This document shows positions 14,560 through 21,982 of a stretch of DNA of 24,957 nt, piece by piece (position 1 is the stretch's first letter; every line of letters begins with the position of its first letter). The stretch is from a virus, in IMG/VR virus record IMGVR_UViG_3300044951_000896, positions 1-24,957 of that record; one strand, given 5' to 3'. The translations under genes and the position numbers were made by a program. The notes under the pieces are model-generated. The model worked only from the letters and a program-made list of their open reading frames with translations. It did not search any database and was not told where the DNA came from.

Positions 14560-14954
14560 TATTCAAAGTCCTTTCTTGAAACTCCGTGAAATCCGTAAAT
14601 ACTTTTTTTGTATGATTCAATATCTTTTTTGTGTTCGGATAAATTTTCTAATTCTTTTAACGCCCAATTATCAGCAACTTTACCATAGTATTTCGCTATT
14701 AATTCATCAGCGTAGTTTAGAATGTCCGCTTCCATCTCATCATTGACATCTTCAATGCAAACCACTTTATAATCTTCTTCAATGTTTGGAAACTTTTTTA
14801 ACATATCGTTCCAAATTGCTTCACCAACTTCAAGTGGGATAGTCAGTGATTCTTTTGTATATTCGTCAACATATTCGTTTAAGTTCCATCCGTCATAGTC
14901 AGGAACAATTCTTAAACCAAAGTCAGCAATTAATACTAGATAATTATTTTCCAT
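14559..14954 (-). CDS. Acidic protein, unknown function
   Basis: A 131-residue protein rich in Asp, Glu and Tyr. I start it at the ATG at 14954, where AGGAAGAAG directly precedes, giving MENNYLVLIADFG; an in-frame upstream start would fall in the zinc-ribbon gene. The middle is helical (VGEAIWNDMLKKFPNIEE) and includes ADELIAKYYGKVADNWALKE. It overlaps the zinc-ribbon gene by 11 bases, and its stop overlaps the SSB ATG. I do not recognise a family. Confidence 0.6.
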   Translation of the reverse strand: MENNYLVLIADFGLRIVPDYDGWNLNEYVDEYTKESLTIPLEVGEAIWNDMLKKFPNIEEDYKVVCIEDVNDEMEADILNYADELIAKYYGKVADNWALKELENLSEHKKDIESYKKSIYGFHGVSRKDFE

Positions 14955-15147
14955 CTTCTTCCTTTTCTTTTTTCGGTGGTAATTTAAACCCCATTTTTTT
15001 AGCAAAGTTTATTGTGGAACATTCATTACAAATTCTGAGAGGGTCAGCAACTAATGGAAACCCATTTCTTCCCCAACCAGTGTATTTCTTTCCGCAATAA
15101 TTACAAATCTTTTCTTTTTTTAATTCTTCTTTTAATTTATCACTCAT
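14944..15147 (-). CDS. Small zinc-ribbon protein
   Basis: A 67-residue basic protein with CNYC (15-18) and CNEC (40-43) pairs, a four-cysteine zinc ribbon, flanked by Lys-rich tails. Small zinc ribbons like this often bind nucleic acid or serve as adaptors. It lies between the SSB-like gene and SSB. Function otherwise unknown. Confidence 0.7.
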   Translation of the reverse strand: MSDKLKEELKKEKICNYCGKKYTGWGRNGFPLVADPLRICNECSTINFAKKMGFKLPPKKEKEEDGK

Positions 15148-15526
15148 TGTTTTTTCTCCTATGAATTACCGCCTCTGGAGGAAATAATTCTAGAATGTCT
15201 TTAAACCCTAAACCTTTTTCATTTCGCTTCATTCTGTCAATTAGTGTAGCATATTCAATTATGACATAGTTTTCAAAGGTGCTTCCAGTGTTGCTTTGTT
15301 TGAGTTCAGAATTGACAACCCTACCAACAAACGAGAATAGATTGCCCCTCTCCCTATTGATATAAAACAAATCAGCAATGTTATTGACAGCGAGACACTT
15401 AATGTAAATTGGTTTTTGCTTGGTATTCTCTCTAATGACCATAATAAATCTAGCAATCGTTTTATTTTGTTCTTTTACAACTTTTGGAGATTCCAACAAA
15501 TAACCTAAACCAATAAATTTATTCAT
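15140..15526 (-). CDS. SSB-like OB-fold protein without acidic tip
   Basis: A 128-residue protein whose N-terminal MNKFIGLGYLLESP, strand TIARFIMVIRENT and segment IYIKCLAVNNIADLF match the SSB/OB-fold order, with a later FSFVGRVVNSELKQ strand. Unlike the SSB gene nearby it has no acidic DDLPF-type end; it ends in the basic FPPEAVIHRRKNNE. It overlaps the replication initiator stop by one base (TAATG). It could be a second ssDNA-binding protein used with the initiator or RecT; that is inference. Confidence 0.65.
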   Translation of the reverse strand: MNKFIGLGYLLESPKVVKEQNKTIARFIMVIRENTKQKPIYIKCLAVNNIADLFYINRERGNLFSFVGRVVNSELKQSNTGSTFENYVIIEYATLIDRMKRNEKGLGFKDILELFPPEAVIHRRKNNE

Positions 15527-16410
15527 TAGAACCCCTTGCTTTTGACAATGCCACCCAGATTACCAAGCATATTGTCCAACTCTTCATCACTAACTTCTTG
15601 AAGTGGTTGCTTGTGCTTCTCTTTGCTTACCCTCATAGATTCTTGTCTAGTGAGTTCTTCAATTTGAGAGTATAAGTCAACCTTCTTCTTTTCTTCTACA
15701 ATCTTCACAGATTCGGTCGACATAGGCAATTCATCACCCCAGCGTTCTTGGTTTAACCAAGTCATAGGCAATGGGATATATTGAACATCTTGCCATTGTT
15801 TGGACATCTTTTGCTGTTCAATCGACTTAACCATAGCATCAACTAGTAGTTTTGAAGGTTTACGCTTTTTAAACCACTTCTCAACATTACCCCTACCAAC
15901 CTTTTTAGGGTAGTTATCCCAGAATCTTATAAATCCTTCATCTGTAAAAGAGGATTCTTCAATTTTGGGTTGTCGTTCAACGACAGGTTGAACAATATCT
16001 ATACTACTCTTATCTATACTAATCTTATCTATACTAACCTGTGTATCCATTTTGGATACATTTTGTATACGAAGTGTATACGAACCATTCTCTTTGACAT
16101 CAAGCGTTTGTAAAATCTCACCATACGCTGTGTCTCTTTTTCTATCTTTTTGAATATAATTATTGACTTTCCAATGCTTTATTACTGAAATCCCACCTTC
16201 AAATGCAATGATGAATCGTTTTTCAACCAGTATATCTAAATCTTTTGAACCAGTTCCAACTATCTTTGCTATTGTTCTTGCATTGTTCAAGAAGCCATCA
16301 TCATCAGCCCTCATACCTAAATGGAAGTAGAGGGCTTGTGCTGAAGGAGGCAGTTCCAAAAATGCATCACTATCTACAATTTGTAAACTGAACATTCTTT
16401 TATCTGCCAT
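15526..16410 (-). CDS. Replication initiator (DnaD-like replisome organiser)
   Basis: A 294-residue protein of the phage replisome-organiser type that should bind the phage origin and help load the host helicase. The N-terminal winged-helix domain has DSDAFLELPPSAQALYFHL and MRADDDGFLNNARTI, followed by FEGGISVIKHWKVNNYIQKD, all strongly typical. After a Ser/Ile-rich linker (about 130-150) comes a C-terminal domain with FWDNYPKKVGRGNVEKWFKK and PLPMTWLNQERWGD. It precedes the SSB-like gene and follows recT, a usual order. No dnaC-type loader follows it, so a host loader is probably used. Confidence 0.88.
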   Translation of the reverse strand: MADKRMFSLQIVDSDAFLELPPSAQALYFHLGMRADDDGFLNNARTIAKIVGTGSKDLDILVEKRFIIAFEGGISVIKHWKVNNYIQKDRKRDTAYGEILQTLDVKENGSYTLRIQNVSKMDTQVSIDKISIDKSSIDIVQPVVERQPKIEESSFTDEGFIRFWDNYPKKVGRGNVEKWFKKRKPSKLLVDAMVKSIEQQKMSKQWQDVQYIPLPMTWLNQERWGDELPMSTESVKIVEEKKKVDLYSQIEELTRQESMRVSKEKHKQPLQEVSDEELDNMLGNLGGIVKSKGF

Positions 16411-16419
16411 ATTTCTCCT

Positions 16420-17304
16420 TTAAAAATCAACTAACTTATCGTCTTCTTTGTCTTCTTTGGAAACTTCATCTTCGGTTGCTTTTTCAACTACAATTTCTTC
16501 AGCGACAGCGATTGGTTGTTCTTCGGTTCCGCCAGCGTTGTCAACATACTCTGGATTGCCAGTTTTAGGGTCAATGACCGCTTGGTCTTTAGCAACAGCA
16601 TCTTGAAGTTCGGTCGACATAATACCCCATTTACGAAGTAATTGTAATAACACGGTCTTCTTTGCCATTTCATCAAAGTTAATTGACCAGAATGATGACT
16701 TCTTGCCATAGGATAAATCCGCTTTATAACTATCACTATACTTTTTAGCGTGTGCTTCTACCTTCTCTTTACTCCAGTAAAGCGTTTTGGTGAAACCATT
16801 TAATAGTGTGAATGTCGCAAGATAACCAACTACTGGTAAGTCATCTCGTTCAGCACCAGTGTTAATTTCCACTAGCGGTCTTAAAGTATCATTGCTGAAT
16901 CCCTTAAACTCACCTTGTCTAACTTCAAATACATCAATGTTGTTGTATTGATTGGTGCGTAATGCCATTTGGACATAACCCTTCCAACCAATTTGTAATT
17001 GAGCAACCTTACGATTGTTCTTGCGGTCATTTCGACCTACGATATAGCAATATCCTAGAATACCACCGATTGGTAGTTTGTAGGAAACCGCTTGTAAACC
17101 TGCACTCAAGATGGTTGATGTATCACAATCTTGAAGTGATGGACTAATGGAAACCGCTGTGCTGATATTCGCAACGAAATCTTGAGCAACTTTTCCGTGT
17201 CCTAAAGTGTCGTTAATAAGTTTCTTATACCCTTCACTTTGTAATGCCACACTAAACTTTGGTTTTTGTGTGGTTGCTGATAAACGATTCTTAATGTCTG
17301 TCAT
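16420..17304 (-). CDS. recT: RecT family single-strand annealing protein
   Basis: A 294-residue recombinase that anneals complementary single strands produced by the phage exonuclease. Diagnostic segments are FVANISTAVSISPSLQDCDT, LPIGGILGYCYIVGRND and QLQIGWKGYVQMALRTNQY, followed by DDLPVVGYLATFTLLNGFTK and WSINFDEMAKKTVLLQLLRK. The C-terminus is acidic (KEDKEDDKLVDF), common in this family. The gene follows YqaJ exonuclease and DUF1351, the usual recombination module. Ribosome site GGGAG is 8 bases before the ATG. Confidence 0.95.
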   Translation of the reverse strand: MTDIKNRLSATTQKPKFSVALQSEGYKKLINDTLGHGKVAQDFVANISTAVSISPSLQDCDTSTILSAGLQAVSYKLPIGGILGYCYIVGRNDRKNNRKVAQLQIGWKGYVQMALRTNQYNNIDVFEVRQGEFKGFSNDTLRPLVEINTGAERDDLPVVGYLATFTLLNGFTKTLYWSKEKVEAHAKKYSDSYKADLSYGKKSSFWSINFDEMAKKTVLLQLLRKWGIMSTELQDAVAKDQAVIDPKTGNPEYVDNAGGTEEQPIAVAEEIVVEKATEDEVSKEDKEDDKLVDF

Positions 17305-17317
17305 TTTATTTCTCCCT

Positions 17318-18055
17318 TCATTTTAATCGTTTGTAGTTATATTTATTTTGCTTGAGAAATTGAGACAATTTGTTCAACTCCTCATAACTACCAATAACTT
17401 GAAACACAACTTCGCCTTCCGCATTCTTATCATCATTAATCTTGTGTAAGATAGCGTTTCTCTCATTAATAAACTTCATAGATTCTTCAAGGTTTAATGT
17501 CATTAAGTAATAAACCTTTAAATCTTGTTTGTCTTGATATGATAGTTCTAATTTGTCAATGATGACTAGATTGTTATGCCATAAATTAAATTTTGCATAT
17601 AAATCTTTTTTAATATCATCCATTAGATAACTATAATTCAAGTATCTATCATCCCAGTATTTATCAAACGGAACCTTTGAATCTTGGAAGTGTTGTTTAA
17701 ACATCTCCATAATTTCTTCTCGTTTTTTTGCTTTGTCTTCTTCTTCCATTTTTTTAATTTCTTCATCAATCGGTTTAACGACATCATCAATCATATCGAC
17801 AATTTCGTTTACTTCTTTTTTGAAGTTATCAAATGGTGCTGAATAAATCTTTCCTAGTTCGATTCTCCTCTTATTAAAAGAATCACTCGCTTTATTTAAT
17901 CTTGCTCTAGCATCTTTGAGATTCCCAAAATTCGCCTTTGTAATCGGCATTTTTTTAAACTCTTGCAATGCTATACTTAAATCATTTTTCAACTCTTGCA
18001 AGTTAGCAACTTTAACCAATCCAACTTGCATTGTAGTTTCTAATTCTAATGCCAT
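17318..18055 (-). CDS. DUF1351 protein of the recombination module
   Basis: A 245-residue, Lys/Glu-rich protein with a long coiled coil (about 70-120). It matches DUF1351 by the N-terminal KNDLSIALQEFKKMPITKAN and KDARARLNKASDSFNKRRIE, and the EEVNE-like helix before a charged linker. Members always lie near exonuclease and RecT genes in Firmicutes phages; a biochemical role has not been shown to my knowledge. The start closely follows the YqaJ stop, suggesting coupled translation. Confidence 0.85.
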   Translation of the reverse strand: MALELETTMQVGLVKVANLQELKNDLSIALQEFKKMPITKANFGNLKDARARLNKASDSFNKRRIELGKIYSAPFDNFKKEVNEIVDMIDDVVKPIDEEIKKMEEEDKAKKREEIMEMFKQHFQDSKVPFDKYWDDRYLNYSYLMDDIKKDLYAKFNLWHNNLVIIDKLELSYQDKQDLKVYYLMTLNLEESMKFINERNAILHKINDDKNAEGEVVFQVIGSYEELNKLSQFLKQNKYNYKRLK

Positions 18056-18056
18056 T

Positions 18057-18731
18057 TTATAATTTTACCAATAACTTTGGTTCCTTCCTTTTTAGATAAC
18101 ATTCGTTCCAAAATTCAACCGCCATTTTTTTCAAGTGTTCTATATCGTCTTTCACATTCTCGTATTTGAAGATATAATCTCTTCTTGTCGTCCACACATC
18201 TTCGCCATCACGATACTTTAATTGTGCGTGCAATACCGCAAACTTGAATCCAGTAATCGCCATATACCATAGCACTTGACAATAATAGTTAGAAGGCACA
18301 TTACCTTTTCCCCATTGCTCTTTGTGTCTTGAGTTTAAAATCTCGGTTGTCTTTATTTCTAGGATACCTTTATTTCCGTCTTTGTCGACAATGATACCAT
18401 CAAGCGTGCCTGCCATAAATGGATGTTCTACACTTTCGTAAAGTTCAAATGAATCTTGTTTAGGTTCCATAACGATATATTCTGGATGGTCTAATGCAAA
18501 CAATTTTCTAATCAATGACTCCGCATTTTTACCATAAATAACTTGTGGTTTATTGCTTATATCATCTCGTTCATAATCTTTGTCTTTTAACAAATAATGA
18601 TATGCTTCAACATTTGTCATATATGGGTTTTCACCAACGATAGCGGATATAATTGTTCCAGTAATTTTATCTCTTCTTGAAACCAACCACTTGTCTTCGT
18701 TGCTAAACTCCACTACTTTGTATTGCTCCAT
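18057..18731 (-). CDS. YqaJ-type viral exonuclease
   Basis: A 224-residue PD-(D/E)XK nuclease that should resect double-stranded DNA ends to give substrates for RecT. Motifs in order: SRRDKITGTIISAIVGENPY (18-37), IYGKNAESLIRKLF with Glu71, AGTLDGII with Asp111, GILEIKT with Glu125 and Lys127, and YYCQVLWY with Gln152. All catalytic residues are present and length is typical. An AGGA site lies 7 bases before the ATG. It lies between the Cro-like regulator and DUF1351. Confidence 0.92.
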   Translation of the reverse strand: MEQYKVVEFSNEDKWLVSRRDKITGTIISAIVGENPYMTNVEAYHYLLKDKDYERDDISNKPQVIYGKNAESLIRKLFALDHPEYIVMEPKQDSFELYESVEHPFMAGTLDGIIVDKDGNKGILEIKTTEILNSRHKEQWGKGNVPSNYYCQVLWYMAITGFKFAVLHAQLKYRDGEDVWTTRRDYIFKYENVKDDIEHLKKMAVEFWNECYLKRKEPKLLVKL

Positions 18732-18735
18732 TTTA

Positions 18736-18951
18736 CTATCCTCTCTTGTCGAAAAAGTATTCGTGTGCTTGCGTTGGTTCGATATTAAGGATTGTCATTG
18801 CTTTAACAATATCCTTTTGGTTCCATAGAGAGTGATTGTTTAACTTGTAAGACATTTGCACCCTCGACAAATCCATAGAATCAGCAAACCCTTTGATTGT
18901 GCCAAACTTTTCTTTAATCAGCACAAACAACTTTGAATAATTAAATTCCAT
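18736..18951 (-). CDS. Cro-like helix-turn-helix regulator (DUF739)
   Basis: A 71-residue DNA-binding protein. The sequence YSKLFVLIKEKFGTIKGFAD, then MDLSRVQMSYKLNNHSLWNQ and a C-terminal HEYFFDKRG, follows the DUF739 pattern of small Cro-type regulators. The HTH is about residues 18-45. It is the first gene after a promoter with a 19-bp dyad (18984-19002), which fits autoregulation. I see no CI-type repressor in the window. GGAGG lies 6 bases before the ATG. Confidence 0.85.
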   Translation of the reverse strand: MEFNYSKLFVLIKEKFGTIKGFADSMDLSRVQMSYKLNNHSLWNQKDIVKAMTILNIEPTQAHEYFFDKRG

Positions 18952-18976
18952 AGTATTCCCTCCTTTCCTTTACTAC

Positions 18977-19002
18977 ATTATAGCATAACATTTCAAGTTA
19001 TG
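18977..19002 (-). promoter_or_regulatory. Extended -10 promoter with 19-bp operator dyad
   Basis: On the minus strand TGCTATAAT (TATAAT at 18977-18982, TG at 18984-18985) is an extended -10 element; the -35 region is poor. A perfect dyad, CATAAC and GTTATG around 7 bases, covers 18984-19002 and overlaps the TG of the extended -10. A repressor bound there would block RNA polymerase. The Cro-like protein just downstream is the obvious candidate. Confidence 0.65.
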
Positions 19003-19020
19003 TTTTAATTTGGTAAAATC

Positions 19021-19377
19021 TTATTCAATAAACATATCTTCTTTGTTGACATTCTCCCTACGCTTGCGTTTTTTAAATTCGGCATAAGAATCCGTTCCGT
19101 GAACCTCTAAACACCAACCACACATCTTATCTCTTATCTTACCTTCAACAAATCCGCCACAAAATCGACATAAGTGATTCCTACCAGTTAAAACATAACC
19201 CTTATAATTTCCGTTCCTACTCTTACTAAACAAATCTAACCAACTATTAAATTTTGGTTCAATTGTCCTTTTAAAAATATCTAACGAAACCTTGACTACT
19301 TCATATCTTCTTGCTTTAAAATCCTCAAGATAAATACGCACCATTTTAACTTGTTTTCCGTTTACAATATCACCCAT
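19021..19377 (-). CDS. Zinc-finger protein, early region
   Basis: A 118-residue basic protein with CRFC (70-73) and CGWC (86-89) pairs forming a likely zinc-binding site in HLCRFCGGFVEGKIRDKMCG, followed by a very basic stretch KKRKRREN. The N-terminus is beta-rich. No strong ribosome site is seen; it starts 2 bases after the previous stop, so coupling is likely. The end lies just before the Cro promoter. Nucleic-acid binding is plausible; function unknown. Confidence 0.65.
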   Translation of the reverse strand: MGDIVNGKQVKMVRIYLEDFKARRYEVVKVSLDIFKRTIEPKFNSWLDLFSKSRNGNYKGYVLTGRNHLCRFCGGFVEGKIRDKMCGWCLEVHGTDSYAEFKKRKRRENVNKEDMFIE

Positions 19378-19379
19378 AA

Positions 19380-19604
19380 TTAATCTTTATACTTCGCTTT
19401 TTTTTCTTCGTTTACACTTTCTAAAATCTCAACCATTAATTGCAAACCAACTTTAAGACCAGCAAGATATTCAGCACCTTTTTTGTCTTCTCTTTTCTCA
19501 ATTTGTAAAGCAAGTTCTTCAATCGACTTGACTAAAATAATGCCCATAGACAACATTAATTCGTATTCTCGTTTAGTAAGCGTATCCTTAATTTTAAGTT
19601 CCAT
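19380..19604 (-). CDS. Small helical protein, unknown function
   Basis: A 74-residue protein predicted nearly all helical (LTKREYELMLSMGIILVKSI, then GLQLMVEILESVNEEKKAKY). The ATG overlaps the preceding stop (TAATG). The short central hydrophobic part (MLSMGIILV) is too short for a clear membrane span. No family recognised. Confidence 0.6.
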   Translation of the reverse strand: MELKIKDTLTKREYELMLSMGIILVKSIEELALQIEKREDKKGAEYLAGLKVGLQLMVEILESVNEEKKAKYKD

Positions 19605-19822
19605 TATTTTGCACCAATTCCTTTCAGCATCTTTAATGTTTCTTTAATCAACTTGTCTTGAGTATCTTTACTACGGATACTTTGTCCCTTTTCAAGATAA
19701 ATAACTCTTGAGATTCCCATAATATAATTTCCGTTTTTGTTTAATGCGAAGTCAACCACAAATCCATCCGCTTTGTTTCGTGGTTCGTCAATATCGTCAA
19801 TCTCTAATTCATATTTTTCCAC
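19604..19822 (-). CDS. Small acidic-to-basic protein, unknown function
   Basis: A 72-residue protein with an acidic N-terminus (EKYELEIDDIDEP), a beta hairpin around GFVVDFALNKNGNYIMG and a basic C-terminal helix. It starts with GTG, supported by GAGGAGG 7 bases upstream. No family recognised. Confidence 0.6.
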   Translation of the reverse strand: MEKYELEIDDIDEPRNKADGFVVDFALNKNGNYIMGISRVIYLEKGQSIRSKDTQDKLIKETLKMLKGIGAK

Positions 19823-20005
19823 TTATGCACCCTCCTCAATGGTGATATTTTTTATACAACAACTCATACATTCCCATAAATTATCATTGTTTTTAGATAT
19901 ATATTTCTTTGAAAAACATTGATAGCACCTTCTCTTTTTTGAGTATAGATGCGAGATGCTACAAACTCCGCTACTCGTCCAAACATACGCTGTCTTATAA
20001 TACAC
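19823..20005 (-). CDS. Small cysteine-rich (zinc-ribbon) protein
   Basis: A 60-residue protein with six cysteines, including CYQC (27-30) and CMSCC (46-50), spaced like a zinc ribbon, in a Lys/Arg-rich context. It starts with GTG; AGGAGG 8 bases upstream strongly supports that start. It overlaps the stop of the preceding gene by one base. Function unknown. Confidence 0.6.
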   Translation of the reverse strand: MYYKTAYVWTSSGVCSISHLYSKKRRCYQCFSKKYISKNNDNLWECMSCCIKNITIEEGA

Positions 20006-20223
20006 TATTCGTCCTCCTTGTGTTCGGTTTCTTCCTCCTGTCCTACAATTAAGTGAGAGAATAATCCGTTGTCTTTGCCTTTACCAATTTGACCTATGAT
20101 ATATTCAAGCAACTCAATCTTTTCGCTATAAGTTATGTTTTCTAATGTTATAACATTTCCTTTAGCATCAACTCCCAAAACATCTAGAGACCATTCAAAA
20201 TCAACGAAATTCGACCTTGCCAT
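20005..20223 (-). CDS. Small acidic protein, unknown function
   Basis: A 72-residue protein with an acidic tail (GQEEETEHKEDE) and a central helix (YSEKIELLEYIIGQIG). AGGAGG lies 10 bases before the ATG. A 14-bp perfect palindrome lies in its coding sequence at 20144-20157. No family recognised. Confidence 0.6.
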   Translation of the reverse strand: MARSNFVDFEWSLDVLGVDAKGNVITLENITYSEKIELLEYIIGQIGKGKDNGLFSHLIVGQEEETEHKEDE

Positions 20224-20228
20224 TGAGA

Positions 20229-20852
20229 TTATTCCTCCTTGTTCTCAATAAAGAATCCGCCAAGCGTGGATAGAAGTCCAATGTCTTCAATAATATCCGT
20301 ATCAATACTAGCATCAACGCAAATGTTAGTCAAGTATTTTCTCAAATCTTCAATTGTTTTAAACTCTTCATAACTTGAAGGTAAACCACCTTCACCATAA
20401 TTGCTGTTTTTTAATTGACCAAACACTCCCATACCATATTCAACGAAGTATAAATTAAAGTTTAATCCGTGTTTTTCGTATAGTTCAACAATTGCTTTGA
20501 GTGGCGGAGACCAAGCGGAATCAAATGCAACAAATAATCTTCCTTTTTCAAATCCGTCAAGATTAATACTTAATGAATCTTTATTAATATCCCACTTTGT
20601 CCCCCAGTGTTTAATAGACCAGTCATACCAATTATTTTCGCCATACTTTTGTTTTTCTTCACTACCAAATCCACCTTCAGCAAAGAATGGTTTCGGTTTA
20701 TTGATGTTGGGTTGATGCTTTGGCATAGGTTTTAAAAAGTTTAGCATCTTACCTTTTTGAATCGCTTTAATAAAAGAATTAATAAACTTTACTTGCTTTT
20801 TATCTTTGGCATCAAACTTCACGAACAAATAATTTTCAGTCCAATTTGGCAT
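20229..20852 (-). CDS. YubB/DUF1281-like (Api92 ferredoxin-fold) protein
   Basis: A 207-residue protein. The start MPNWTENYLFVKF, then NNWYDWSIKHWGTKWDI, LFVAFDSAWSPPLKAIVEL and LNFNLYFVEYGMGVFGQ are the recurrent signature of YubB/DUF1281 (Api92-like) proteins found on plasmids, phages and conjugative elements. The fold is thought to be ferredoxin-like; no firm biochemical function is known to me. It carries AGGAGG 9 bases before the ATG. Its occurrence in mobile elements suggests a role in host takeover or defence evasion, but that is speculative. Confidence 0.75.
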   Translation of the reverse strand: MPNWTENYLFVKFDAKDKKQVKFINSFIKAIQKGKMLNFLKPMPKHQPNINKPKPFFAEGGFGSEEKQKYGENNWYDWSIKHWGTKWDINKDSLSINLDGFEKGRLFVAFDSAWSPPLKAIVELYEKHGLNFNLYFVEYGMGVFGQLKNSNYGEGGLPSSYEEFKTIEDLRKYLTNICVDASIDTDIIEDIGLLSTLGGFFIENKEE

Positions 20853-20866
20853 ATAATGTTCCTCCT

Positions 20867-21163
20867 TTATTCCAAAATGACATCTTCAAAATCAACAAAT
20901 ACATTTTCAATTTCACTATCATTAATAATATTAAGCAAGTATTCATAAACGCTGTTGTCAAACTCTTTTCTCACTTCTTCGTCAACATTCCCATTCTCCC
21001 AGTTATCGTAAGCATCAGCAAGTTCTTGTGCTAGTTCTTGTGCTTGTTCCTTGCCTTCGGTAATAACGAAGATTGAGTGTTTATAATCCGCTTCCCACTC
21101 TTTGAATCCAAGCGTGATTCTTAATCCGTAAAGCATTCCATTTCTACTGACATTAATTTTCAT
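20867..21163 (-). CDS. Early protein, unknown function
   Basis: A 98-residue acidic protein. The N-terminal part is beta-rich (GMLYGLRITLGFKEW), the middle is a helix with a near-repeat QELAQELADAYDN, and the C-terminus is acidic (ENVFVDFEDVILE). AGGAG lies 6 bases before the ATG. No family recognised. Confidence 0.6.
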   Translation of the reverse strand: MKINVSRNGMLYGLRITLGFKEWEADYKHSIFVITEGKEQAQELAQELADAYDNWENGNVDEEVRKEFDNSVYEYLLNIINDSEIENVFVDFEDVILE

Positions 21164-21175
21164 AAATTCTCCTTT

Positions 21176-21457
21176 TTATAATTCGCTGTAATACTTATGA
21201 CCAAACGACCTACTACAATGATTGCATAATTCGTCAATGTTATCGCCAGCAACGACATTTAAACTACAATACGGACAATCGTGATGTTCTTTGATTCCCT
21301 TTAATCCATAGACCTTTAACTTCAAAGCATTCATCTTGTGGTTAGCAAGCATTAAGTCATCACGAAGTTTTAACCAATCCTTGTAGGCACTCCTAACTTC
21401 TTCTTCTAACTTTTCAATCACGCTGGCATCAAATTCTTGTTGTGCTTGTTTACTCAT
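21176..21457 (-). CDS. Zinc-binding coiled-coil protein
   Basis: A 93-residue protein with an N-terminal coiled coil (about 8-50) and a C-terminal zinc ribbon: CPYC (61-64) and CNHC (78-81), within HHDCPYCSLNV and ELCNHCSRSFGHKYY. It overlaps the preceding gene by 4 bases (ATGA). Function unknown; DNA or RNA binding possible. Confidence 0.65.
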   Translation of the reverse strand: MSKQAQQEFDASVIEKLEEEVRSAYKDWLKLRDDLMLANHKMNALKLKVYGLKGIKEHHDCPYCSLNVVAGDNIDELCNHCSRSFGHKYYSEL

Positions 21458-21651
21458 AATTGTTTCCCTTCTTGATAATCGAAGTCCAACACCACATCTT
21501 CAATATGATAATCTTGAGTGTAAATCCTATTTAATCTTTTGCAAATCTTTTCGGCAACATCATAGTCAGTATAAACACCGCATAAATCAACGCTATCATC
21601 ATCATTTTTTTGTAAGATTGCATAAACTCTAACTGGTTTCTTTTTGCCCAT
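21454..21651 (-). CDS. Small protein, unknown function
   Basis: A 65-residue protein with a strand-helix-strand layout: RVYAILQKNDDDSVDLCGVY, then DYDVAEKICKRLNRIY and an acidic C-terminal strand. Short phage proteins with this arrangement are common but uncharacterised. AGGAGG lies upstream of the ATG. Confidence 0.6.
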   Translation of the reverse strand: MGKKKPVRVYAILQKNDDDSVDLCGVYTDYDVAEKICKRLNRIYTQDYHIEDVVLDFDYQEGKQL

Positions 21652-21663
21652 TTTTATATCCTC

Positions 21664-21819
21664 CTAGATATACCCAAACAATAAATTGTTTAGTTCTTCC
21701 TTCCAAAAGTTCCACCTTAATAATTCGTTGTGATTCATTTTATCTTTACTTTCTAAATGTTTAATGCTTTCAACGGCAATACTCAATCTCATACTCCACT
21801 CTTTATCAAATGCCACCAT
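21664..21819 (-). CDS. 51-residue protein, unknown function
   Basis: A short gene starting MVAFDKEWSMRLSIAVESIK and ending KEELNNLLFGYI. The ATG directly follows the TAG of the upstream gene and has GGGAGG 8 bases before it, which supports translation. The helical, Trp-rich sequence (EWSM, RWNFWKEE) resembles small phage proteins that keep residues HNELLRWNFWKEEL after a short linker. No function known. Confidence 0.65.
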   Translation of the reverse strand: MVAFDKEWSMRLSIAVESIKHLESKDKMNHNELLRWNFWKEELNNLLFGYI

Positions 21820-21981
21820 CTAATTTTCCTCCCTTTCTAATCCATACCAACTTTTAATTTCTTCATCAGTAAAACCATAATATTTTAGCGTGTGGACGAT
21901 TGAATTTACTTCAGCACCATACTCACGCAACATATCAACTAAATCCGCAACCAAACTATATAAGACATCCTTTGTTGCCAT
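21820..21981 (-). CDS. 53-residue protein, unknown function
   Basis: Starts MATKDVLYSLVADLVDM at 21981, one base after the previous stop, with AAGGA 8 bases upstream; a start at 22014 would overlap that gene and has no better site. It is helical (LREYGAEVNSIVHTLKYYGF) with an acidic end. No family recognised. Confidence 0.6.
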   Translation of the reverse strand: MATKDVLYSLVADLVDMLREYGAEVNSIVHTLKYYGFTDEEIKSWYGLEREEN

Positions 21982-21982
21982 A

